Assembly (NCBI GenBank): GCA_900549475.1
Contig: UROF01000017.1
Span: forward strand, 1-50,469
DNA length: 50,469 nt
From: an uncultured Eubacteriales bacterium
GTDB taxonomy: Bacteria > Bacillota > Clostridia > Oscillospirales > Oscillospiraceae
Direction: 5' to 3'
Made by a program: the position numbers and the translations under genes. The notes under the pieces were generated by a model that was not told the DNA's origin, made no database searches, and saw only the letters and a list, made by a program, of their open reading frames with translations. Below are positions 23,698 through 30,510 of this stretch, piece by piece. How positions within the stretch are numbered: the stretch's first letter is position 1; every line of letters starts with the position of its first letter.

Positions 23698-24480
23698 ATG
23701 AAAAAACAGCTGGTCCGATATGGAGCCTTTTTCCTGGCGGTTTTGCTTTTAACGGCCTGCGGCGGAGGAAACAACGCGGTCTCTGCCGGGGGAGGCGCGG
23801 AGATCCCGGAGGAGATCCTGGGGGAACTGGATCAGGAGACGCTGCAGGAGCTGGTGGAGGAGCCCAAATATGTGGCCCTCACCTTTGACGACGGTCCCCG
23901 GCGGGATACCACCAGCCTTCTTCTGGACGGCCTCCTGGAGCGGGGGGTACCCGCCACTTTTTTTGTGATCGGGCAGCAGATCACCGGCAATGAGGATTTG
24001 CTGGAGCGGATGAAGGCGGAGGGCCATCAGATCGGTAACCACACCTATTCCCATACCCGGCTGCTGACAGCGGATACGGACAAAGTGGTGGAGGAGATCC
24101 AGAAGACAGAGGTGCTGCTGACAGAACTGCTGGGGGAGGACGACTACTGGCTGCGCCCGCCCTACGGCGCCATCGGCAAGACCCGGGCGGCCCTGGTCAA
24201 GACGCCTATGATCTACTGGACGGTGGACCCGGAGGACTGGAAGGTGCTGGATGCCGCCAAAGTGACGGAGCATGTGGTGAGCCATGTGGAGCCATGGGGC
24301 ATCGTGCTGCTCCACGACTTCTATCCCACCAGTGTGAAAGCGGCGCTGGAGATCATCGACAGGCTTCAGGCGGAGGGATATACCTTTGTCACAGTGGAGG
24401 AGCTGTTCCGTATCCGGGGAGTGGAGGCAAAGGCAGGTTGCCTCTATGCCTCACCGGACAAGCTGCGGACCCTGGGTTGA
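23698..24480 (+). CDS. Polysaccharide deacetylase lipoprotein (NodB domain)
   Basis: 260 residues. A lipoprotein signal (1-20) ends in the lipobox LLTAC (Cys21), so the enzyme is anchored outside the membrane. The NodB domain follows: TFDDGP with Asp64/Asp65, NHTYSH with metal ligands His115/His119, LRPPYG (about 152-157), DPEDW (about 178-182) and LLHDFYP (about 205). It should remove N-acetyl groups from peptidoglycan or another amino sugar polymer. Deacetylation confers lysozyme resistance in several Firmicutes, which fits the nearby SigV/RsiV-type pair, though no common control is visible. ATG 23698 is preferred to 23692 because GAGGTG sits seven bases before it. Confidence 0.92.
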   Translation: MKKQLVRYGAFFLAVLLLTACGGGNNAVSAGGGAEIPEEILGELDQETLQELVEEPKYVALTFDDGPRRDTTSLLLDGLLERGVPATFFVIGQQITGNEDLLERMKAEGHQIGNHTYSHTRLLTADTDKVVEEIQKTEVLLTELLGEDDYWLRPPYGAIGKTRAALVKTPMIYWTVDPEDWKVLDAAKVTEHVVSHVEPWGIVLLHDFYPTSVKAALEIIDRLQAEGYTFVTVEELFRIRGVEAKAGCLYASPDKLRTLG

Positions 24481-24616
24481 ACAGCGGTTGAAAAACTGCC
24501 CCGCTCCTTCAACAGAGACTCCATTGTTTTGACTGACGCCGGTGTGGTACTATGACAGTGGGCCCTGACATACGGCGGGATACGCGTTCACCGCCGGAGG
24601 AAAGGAGCAGACTGCC

Positions 24617-25711
24617 ATGAATGAGAGTATGGGAAAACGGATTCAGAAGCTGAGAAGGCAGCGGGGACTGACCCAAGAGCAGGCCGCCGCTGCTCTGGGC
24701 GTTACCGCCGCGGCGGTATCCAAGTGGGAGACCGATGCTGCCTGCCCGGATGTGGCCATCTTGGCCCCTTTGGCCCGGCTGCTGAAGGTGACGGCAGACG
24801 ACCTGCTGGATTTCCGGCCCGCTCTGACGCCGGAGGAGATCCCGCCTCTGCTGGCGGAGAGCCGGCGGCTCTTTGAGGAGAAGCGTGCCGGTGAGGCCCG
24901 GGAAGCCGTCCTGGCTCTTCTGCAGGAATACCCTGGGGACCTGAACCTTTGCTTTACAGCGGCCAGCCTTCTTGCGGGCTATCTGGCTTCCGCGGGAGAT
25001 GCGAGGGAGACCAGGGAGCAGGGACGCCAGGCGGCAGAGCTCCTGGAGAAATGCCGGGAAAGCGATCAGCAGGAGCTGCGGGACGCCTCCTGCTTTATGC
25101 TGGCCAACCTCTATAACATGCTGGAGGACCCGGACCGGGCTCTGGCAGCGATGGAAGAATTGCCCCAGTCGGAGCTGAACACCCGGCTGGTCCGGGCCAA
25201 TATCCTGCTGGGAAAGGGCGAGACCGCAGCTGCTGAGCGGGAGCAGCAGCTGGGCCTCTACAGCGCCGGAAGGGACGTGTGCCTCCACCTGATGGGTCTT
25301 GCGGCCATCGCGGACCGGGATGGGGAGCCGGAGCAGGGCCTTGCCCTGCTGGACAAAGCTTTGGCGGTGGAAGATCTGCTGAAGATGGGGCAGGTAAGCG
25401 GCATGGAGAGCAGCATCCGCCTTATGCGGGCCGGCAAGTTGTGCACCCTGGGGAGGCTGGAGGAGGCGCAGCGGGAGGCGGAGCGGTATGTGGACACGGC
25501 TCTCCGCATGACGAACCTGGCGGGAGGTCCTGTCCGGCAGGAAACAGGACTGTACAGCCGCATAGAGGTACGAACTTCCGCCATCTCCCGGAAATTTCTG
25601 CTTGCCACTATCCGCCGGACGCTTGTGGAGGACCAGGACTTTCAGCCGCTGCGGGGCACGCCAGCCTGGGCCGCCATGCTGGAGAGGTTGGAGGGGGCCG
25701 GTGAAGAATAA
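24617..25711 (+). CDS. XRE regulator with helical-repeat C-terminal domain
   Basis: 364 residues. The helix-turn-helix is at 7-60 (IQKLRRQRGLTQEQAAAALGV, then TAAAVSKWETDAACPDVAILAPLARLLKV). The remaining 300 residues are almost all helical, with Ala/Leu/Glu-rich repeats of about 34 residues resembling TPRs (for example DPDRALAAMEELPQ and GEPEQGLALLDKALA). This layout is common in Firmicutes regulators that respond to peptides or nutrients; the ligand is unknown. RBS GGAGGAAAGGAG. Single gene closed by a strong terminator; the partner gene it controls is not obvious. Confidence 0.85.
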   Translation: MNESMGKRIQKLRRQRGLTQEQAAAALGVTAAAVSKWETDAACPDVAILAPLARLLKVTADDLLDFRPALTPEEIPPLLAESRRLFEEKRAGEAREAVLALLQEYPGDLNLCFTAASLLAGYLASAGDARETREQGRQAAELLEKCRESDQQELRDASCFMLANLYNMLEDPDRALAAMEELPQSELNTRLVRANILLGKGETAAAEREQQLGLYSAGRDVCLHLMGLAAIADRDGEPEQGLALLDKALAVEDLLKMGQVSGMESSIRLMRAGKLCTLGRLEEAQREAERYVDTALRMTNLAGGPVRQETGLYSRIEVRTSAISRKFLLATIRRTLVEDQDFQPLRGTPAWAAMLERLEGAGEE

Positions 25712-25754
25712 AAAACCAGGACCGCCGCCCCAATGGGCGGCGGTCCTGGTTTTT
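25712..25754. terminator. Bidirectional terminator
   Basis: 19-bp stem (AAAACCAGGACCGCCGCCC and its complement) with a 4-base CAAT loop, A-run and T-run at the ends; between the convergent XRE-repeat regulator and secG. Confidence 0.92.
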
Positions 25755-25765
25755 GCGGCGGATGA

Positions 25766-26005
25766 TCAGGGCAGGATGTTCAGGATCAAGGTGAGGATGA
25801 TGAACACTGCGCCGATCCACTTGGTAGCCTTGGCCAGCTTGGCGTCAAAGGTCTTGGCCTTGCCCTTGGCCATAAAGGTGTCGGCCACACCGCCGATGGC
25901 GCCGGAGAGACCAGCGCTCTTGCCGGACTGGAACAGCACGGCCAGGATTACGGCCAGACCGCACAGCACCAGCAGGATGGTCACAATAATGGTGAGAACT
26001 TCCAT
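25766..26005 (-). CDS. secG: Preprotein translocase subunit SecG
   Basis: 79 residues with two membrane helices (about 2-22 and 58-77) and the cytosolic loop FQSGKSAGLSGAIGG (about 25-39), the SecG signature. A small accessory subunit of SecYEG that aids SecA-driven export. The frame is open 32 codons upstream, but ATG 26005 has GGAGGTAA before it. Own promoter; secA lies 5 kb away in the same direction. The tail LAKATKWIGAVFIILTLILNIL matches the family. Confidence 0.93.
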   Translation of the reverse strand: MEVLTIIVTILLVLCGLAVILAVLFQSGKSAGLSGAIGGVADTFMAKGKAKTFDAKLAKATKWIGAVFIILTLILNILP

Positions 26006-26072
26006 GAGAATTACCTCCAGATCGTTGATGGAAGTGCGCCAAAGCGCACGAAGTTCATATTCGCAGGTATTT

Positions 26073-26101
26073 ATGATACCATAAGCCTGTCCTGATTGCA
26101 A
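26073..26101 (-). promoter_or_regulatory. secG promoter
   Basis: Minus strand -35 TTGCAA (26096-26101), 17-base spacer, -10 TATCAT (26073-26078). Confidence 0.65.
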
Positions 26102-26174
26102 GAGGAAATCCGGGAGAATTTACAGCGGTTTTTGCAGGGGAAGCCCTCTGCTGAAAATAAAAAAGTAAAATAAG

Positions 26175-26188
26175 AGAACGGATGTTGC
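26175..26188. promoter_or_regulatory. Candidate LexA (SOS) box
   Basis: AGAACGGATGTTGC fits the Gram-positive SOS box core GAAC-N4-GTT(C/T) except for the last base. It overlaps the -35 of the lexA promoter, the expected place for autorepression. A second inverted repeat, GAACCG-N6-CGGTTC (26239-26256), lies downstream of the start point and does not match the known box. Confidence 0.6.
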
Positions 26189-26213
26189 ATTTCCCGCCGG
26201 GTTATGTTAAGAT
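26185..26213 (+). promoter_or_regulatory. lexA promoter
   Basis: -35 TTGCAT (26185-26190), 17-base spacer, -10 TAAGAT (26208-26213). Confidence 0.7.
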
Positions 26214-26278
26214 ACAAAAAAGAAACCGGAGTTGTACAGAACCGCTGAGCCGGTTCGCAGACCACAGGAGGAGCCGCT

Positions 26279-26866
26279 ATGCCGAAAAAGACCCAGATGA
26301 CGGACAGGATATATGAATACCTCCAGGAGGTGATCCCCCGGCAGGGATATGCCCCCTCCGTGCGGGAGATCTGTGAGGCAGTGGGGCTCAAATCCCCCTC
26401 CACCGTCCACTTCCACCTCAAACGGCTCCAGGAACGGGGTCTCATTGAGAAAGGGGACTGCAAGGGGCGGGCCATCGTCCTCACCAGCGGACAGGAGCGG
26501 GGCCGTATTCCCGTGGTGGGCACGGTAGCCGCCGGTTCCCCCATCTTGGCCCAGGAGTGCATCGAGGATTATCTGACCTTCGACTGCGGGGGCCGGGAAG
26601 AGGAGTGCTTTGCCCTGCGGGTCCGTGGGGAGTCCATGCTCAAAGCGGGAATCCTGCCCGGCGATCTGGTGGTGGTCCGCCGCCAGCAGACGGCGGAGAA
26701 CGGGGAGATCGTGGTGGCTCTTCTGGGAGAGGAAGCCACGGTGAAACGTCTGTCCCGGAAGAACGGGCAGATCTGGCTCCTGCCGGAGAACGATGCTTAT
26801 CAGCCTATTGATGGTACTGATGCCCAGATCCTGGGTAAGGTCACTGCTGTAGTGCGCCAGTATTGA
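26279..26866 (+). CDS. lexA: SOS repressor LexA
   Basis: 195 residues. N-terminal winged helix (MTDRIYEYLQEVI, then PSVREICEAVGLKSPSTVHFHLKRL) and C-terminal S24 peptidase domain. The self-cleavage site is VAAGSP with Ala85-Gly86, the nucleophile is Ser119 in RGESM, and the general base is Lys156 in TVKRL, the same numbering as E. coli. RecA-stimulated self-cleavage would induce DNA repair genes. RBS AGGAGG. The promoter carries a LexA-like box over the -35. Monocistronic. Confidence 0.97.
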   Translation: MPKKTQMTDRIYEYLQEVIPRQGYAPSVREICEAVGLKSPSTVHFHLKRLQERGLIEKGDCKGRAIVLTSGQERGRIPVVGTVAAGSPILAQECIEDYLTFDCGGREEECFALRVRGESMLKAGILPGDLVVVRRQQTAENGEIVVALLGEEATVKRLSRKNGQIWLLPENDAYQPIDGTDAQILGKVTAVVRQY

Positions 26867-26912
26867 TGACAGCGGCGCCCGTTTCAGCCTGCGCCATATT
26901 TAATAGAAAAAG

Positions 26913-26954
26913 AAACCCCGCCGGGTCAGACCGATGTTTGACCCGGCGGGGTTT
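26913..26954. terminator. Bidirectional terminator
   Basis: 16-bp stem AAACCCCGCCGGGTCA / TGACCCGGCGGGGTTT with a 10-base loop and T-run, between lexA and the convergent solute-binding protein gene. Confidence 0.9.
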
Positions 26955-26982
26955 TGTTTTGTAGCAAGGTTTTATCCCGCGG

Positions 26983-28527
26983 TTACTGTTCCAGATGAAT
27001 GGTCCAGTCCTCCAATCCATAGAAAACAGAGGAGAGAGTGGGGGTTGCACCGCTGACTACCCCTTCGTGGGTCAGAAGGGTGTCCTGCTGAAAACAGATG
27101 GGGGCGATGGGCCAGGTGCCCAGAAGGTGGGAGCAGAGCTGGCGGGCGGCGGCTGTGCGGTCGGTGGCACTGGCAAAGGACTGGAGCAGTGTGTCGGTAA
27201 CAGTATTGGTGTAGCCGCCGTAGTTCAGACTGCCGCCGGTCCCGAACAGGTCGGTCATGTTCCAGTCGGCGGTCATACGGACTTCTCCGTAATAGAGGTC
27301 AAAATCCCCGGCAGCCAGTGCCGCCAGATATTCCTCCCAGGGCAGGGCCTTGACGGTGATCTTCCAGTCCAGCAGAGACAGGTTTTCCGCAATAAATTCG
27401 GCGCAGGCCAGCCGGAAACTGTTGCCTTCGTTGACCAGGAGCGTCAGGTTCTGCACCTGGCCGGTATTGGCTCCGGCGGCGGCCAGGTCATTGAACGTCT
27501 CCTCATAGCTGTATGTGGGACACAGGTCCTCCGGATACAGGGAGGACAGCGGGGAGATGGGGAAGGACGCGGCCAGAGCATTGCCGGAGAGAAGGGCGCT
27601 GGTCACCATATCCCGCTGGATGCCGCGGCTGAAAGCGGCGCGGGCCTCTGCGGAGGCGAAAACGCCTTCCCGGGTGTTGAAGCCGATAAACTGGAAATTA
27701 CAGGTGGGAACAGGGGTGCTGGCAGCCGGGCCGCTGGCGGATACCAGATCGCTGGTGGGGTCTGCCCGGAGCAGTTCGATGCGGTGGGAAGAGAAGAGAT
27801 ACATGGCGGTATCCTTGTCCTTGGCGTGGACAAGGGAGATGGTTTCCACCGGCAGGGATTTCTGCTGCCACCAGCTGGGATTTGCCACCAGGGAGTCGCT
27901 CTCACTGCCGGTGACAAAGACGTACGGACCTGTTCCCAGGGGAACCGACTGCCCGGAGGTATTTCGCTTAACCACGGGGATGTCCAGCAGGGCAGGGAAG
28001 CCCCGGTTGGGTGTGGTGAGGGTAATGGTCACCGTTCCGGCACTGTTGCTGGAGGTGATGGAGGACACCTGCCGCAGGCGGTAGCCATAGCGCTCAGAGG
28101 CTGCGGCCCGGCGCAGGGTATCCGCCGCGTCGGCGGCGGTGAGGTCGGAGCCATCACTGAAGGTGACGCCCTGGCGGATGGTCAGGGTGAGAACGAGGCC
28201 GCTGTCATCCCAGCTCCAGCTTTCGCACAGCAGAGGGACCGGCTCCATGTTCTCATCCAGCTGTACCAGGGGTTCATACAGGAGGGAGGCCACATCCTGC
28301 TGAATCCCCTCGCCGCAGGTGATGGGGTCCAGCGTATGGCCCTTGTAGTAGGCCATGGAAAAAACAGAGGGGTAGTTGGTCTCCTCCTCGGCAGAGGAGG
28401 TCTCCTCGGAGGTGGATTGGCTCTGCTGGTATTCCTCCCAGCTGATGCCGGGCCCCTCCTCATAGTTGCTGCTGCAGCCGGACAATACCAGCAATATGGC
28501 CAGCAGCAGGGGAAGGATACGTTTCAT
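26983..28527 (-). CDS. Extracellular solute-binding lipoprotein, family 5 (peptide/nickel type)
   Basis: 514 residues. A lipoprotein signal MKRILPLLLAILLVLSGC puts Cys at 18, then a Ser/Glu-rich tether (19-55) and an SBP_bac_5 domain with LLYEPLVQLDENMEPVPLLCESWSWDDSGLVLTL split over about 85-120. This domain usually feeds oligopeptides, dipeptides or nickel to an ABC transporter. No permease or ATPase genes are adjacent, so it is an orphan binding protein here. ATG 28527 is preferred to 28536 for ribosome-site spacing. It is the last gene of a unit with GNAT-GNAT and pgeF, 19 bases after pgeF. Confidence 0.88.
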   Translation of the reverse strand: MKRILPLLLAILLVLSGCSSNYEEGPGISWEEYQQSQSTSEETSSAEEETNYPSVFSMAYYKGHTLDPITCGEGIQQDVASLLYEPLVQLDENMEPVPLLCESWSWDDSGLVLTLTIRQGVTFSDGSDLTAADAADTLRRAAASERYGYRLRQVSSITSSNSAGTVTITLTTPNRGFPALLDIPVVKRNTSGQSVPLGTGPYVFVTGSESDSLVANPSWWQQKSLPVETISLVHAKDKDTAMYLFSSHRIELLRADPTSDLVSASGPAASTPVPTCNFQFIGFNTREGVFASAEARAAFSRGIQRDMVTSALLSGNALAASFPISPLSSLYPEDLCPTYSYEETFNDLAAAGANTGQVQNLTLLVNEGNSFRLACAEFIAENLSLLDWKITVKALPWEEYLAALAAGDFDLYYGEVRMTADWNMTDLFGTGGSLNYGGYTNTVTDTLLQSFASATDRTAAARQLCSHLLGTWPIAPICFQQDTLLTHEGVVSGATPTLSSVFYGLEDWTIHLEQ

Positions 28528-28546
28528 GGGATTCATCCCTCCTCTC

Positions 28547-29362
28547 TCAGGGGCGCAAACCGATCAGCGCTCCCTGCACGCCGCGACGCTCGCCCATCTT
28601 CCGGTGGCTCCAGTAGAGGTCGGTGCGGCAGGCGGTGCACAGGGGACAGATGTCGATATGTTCCGGCAGAACACCGGCATCCCGCAGCCGCCAGGCATTG
28701 ATGCCTTTGAGATCCACTGTCCACTTTTGTCCCAGGGGGGAGATATATTCTGTCACAGCGGTGCCGAAGGCGGCGGTCATGGCGTTGGGTACGTCATCGT
28801 GGGTCTCAAAGCAGCACTGGCCGATCCCCGCTCCAATGGCCACGCGGATATCCTCCGGGTGGGCACCGAAAAGCCGCCCCATCTCCGCCACTGTCTTGGC
28901 GGGCAGATCCAGAGCGGTGCCCCGCCAGCCTGCGTGGACCGCGCCGATGGAGCGTGTCACAGGGTCGTGGAGCAGGAGAATGATGCAGTCTGCAGAAAAC
29001 ACCATCAGATCCAGTCCCGGCTCGTTGGTCACCAAGGCATCCGCCGTGTAGTCGGTGGGATGGGTGAGGCCTTTGCCCCGGTCAGCCGCCGTCACATGAC
29101 GGACGGTGTCCTGATGGACCTGGACGGAGAGGACCAGATCCTCCCGGTCTGCGCCCAGGGCGACGCAGAAGCGGCGGAAATTTTCCCGGACATGGTCCAT
29201 ACTGTCCGGCTCCTGGCCACTGCCCCGGAAGTTCAGGGAGGCGTGGAAACCTTCGCTGACACCGCCCAGCCGGGTAGAAAAGCCGTGGACGATCTGGGAG
29301 TGGTCCAAAACAGAGGCGGTATGGAAGATCACGCCTCCGGCGTCATGCTGGATAAATGCCAT
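28547..29362 (-). CDS. pgeF: Multicopper polyphenol oxidase / PgeF family protein (YfiH)
   Basis: 271 residues of the YfiH/laccase-domain family. VMVFSADCIILLLHDP (about 119-134), AVHAGWRGT (about 140-148) and GAGIGQCCFE (about 177-186) supply the conserved Cys and His residues. In E. coli the protein prevents misincorporation of L-Ser in peptidoglycan precursors; purine nucleosidase activity has also been reported for the family. The start is the ATG at 29362, preceded by AAGGAGAACG. It begins 12 bases after the tandem GNAT gene and is followed by the solute-binding protein. Confidence 0.9.
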   Translation of the reverse strand: MAFIQHDAGGVIFHTASVLDHSQIVHGFSTRLGGVSEGFHASLNFRGSGQEPDSMDHVRENFRRFCVALGADREDLVLSVQVHQDTVRHVTAADRGKGLTHPTDYTADALVTNEPGLDLMVFSADCIILLLHDPVTRSIGAVHAGWRGTALDLPAKTVAEMGRLFGAHPEDIRVAIGAGIGQCCFETHDDVPNAMTAAFGTAVTEYISPLGQKWTVDLKGINAWRLRDAGVLPEHIDICPLCTACRTDLYWSHRKMGERRGVQGALIGLRP

Positions 29363-29374
29363 AGTTCGTTCTCC

Positions 29375-30379
29375 TTACAGTTGGGTGGAGGGAAAAAGGG
29401 GCTTTTCCCGGAGGATGCCCACATAGGCCCCGTCTATACATTCCCCGGCAGGATGGTATCCCAGGGCTTCATAGTAGCGGCTGAGGGTGTCGTTGACTTT
29501 CTGTGAGTCCAGGCGGAGGAAAGTCTTTCCGTTTTGCCGGGCAACGTCCTCAGCATAGGCCAGCATCCTTTTCCCCAGGCCGGGGCAGTGAGGAGCGGTG
29601 GCCAGATGGTGGACATAGTAGGCCTTGCCGTCGTCTCCGTTGGGCCACCGGGGATCCCGGAAGAGAAGGACCATAACGCCGGTGAGAGCGCCGTCTGTCC
29701 AGGCGACAAACGTCTGTTCCTCCCGAATCATCCGCTGGAAATGGGCGGGCGGGTAGCAGGTGAGGTAGCCGGTCTTGTTCCACTGGTAGAGGCCCTTCTC
29801 ATCCATCCAGTCGATGCGCCGCTGAAGCAGGGCCATGATGGCGGGGACATCCTCCTCTCTGGCGGGGCGGATGCTCTCCTGAAAAAAAGTCTCCGCCCCC
29901 AGGACATACCATCGGGCGGATTTTTCACAGGGGGCTCCCAGAAAGGGCTGCTCCAGGGGAGAAAACCCCAGCTTTTCCAGCAGAGGAAGGGAGCGCAGCG
30001 TGTCGGCCGTCTGAGCCGCCAGCAGGGAAGCGCCCTCCCGCCGGAAAAGGTGATTCGTCAGAGCGCTGAGGGCTTCGAAGGCGTAGCCCTGCCGCCAAAA
30101 GGCGGGGTGAAACGCCCAGCCCAGTTCCCAGATCCCCTGCGGGGACAGCGGACAGCAGAGGAGGTAACCGATGACTTTTCCGGTTTCCCGCAGCACCGCG
30201 GCCCGGGCGCCGGGCGGCTGCCGCTCCACGCAGAAGGAGCGCAGAAAGTTCCGGGTCTCCGTCTCCGTCATCGGAGTGAAATGTTCCGTAACCCGGGGAT
30301 CGGAGAGGATCTCCCAGAGGTCCGGAAAGTCTCCGGGAGTGAAGTCCCGGATCAGAAGCCGGGGAGTATCAAGGCGCAT
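29375..30379 (-). CDS. Tandem GNAT N-acetyltransferase
   Basis: 334 residues holding two acetyltransferase domains. Domain 1 (about 1-160) is RimJ-like: MRLDTPRLLIRDFTPGDFPDLW, WELGWAFHPAFWRQGYAFEAL and LEKLGF. Domain 2 (about 170-325) has an IRPAREEDVPAIMALLQRR start, YYVHHLATAPHCPGLGKRML as acetyl-CoA loop and YYEALGYHPAGE near the end. Both keep the R/Q-x-x-G-x-G/A-like turn, so both may be active. Substrates unknown. First gene of a three-gene unit with pgeF and a binding lipoprotein. Confidence 0.88.
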   Translation of the reverse strand: MRLDTPRLLIRDFTPGDFPDLWEILSDPRVTEHFTPMTETETRNFLRSFCVERQPPGARAAVLRETGKVIGYLLCCPLSPQGIWELGWAFHPAFWRQGYAFEALSALTNHLFRREGASLLAAQTADTLRSLPLLEKLGFSPLEQPFLGAPCEKSARWYVLGAETFFQESIRPAREEDVPAIMALLQRRIDWMDEKGLYQWNKTGYLTCYPPAHFQRMIREEQTFVAWTDGALTGVMVLLFRDPRWPNGDDGKAYYVHHLATAPHCPGLGKRMLAYAEDVARQNGKTFLRLDSQKVNDTLSRYYEALGYHPAGECIDGAYVGILREKPLFPSTQL

Positions 30380-30460
30380 GGCTAAGCCTCCTGGTATTTC
30401 ATCTCGTGCGCATAGATGTGCTGGAGAGCGCTTTTTCGACTCCGGTCGGTATCAATCTGT

Positions 30461-30496
30461 GAAAGAAAGGGAGGCCGCCGCGGCCGGCGGCCTCCC
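30461..30496 (-). terminator. secA terminator
   Basis: 12-bp stem GGGAGGCCGCCG / CGGCGGCCTCCC, followed on the minus strand by TTTCTTTC. Confidence 0.85.
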
Positions 30497-30510
30497 AGTA
30501 ATGAATGTGA

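Noticed and set aside
26239..26256. Second LexA operator GAACCG-N6-CGGTTC
   Set aside because: Half-site spacing differs from the GAAC-N4-GTTC box; kept only as an unexplained inverted repeat.
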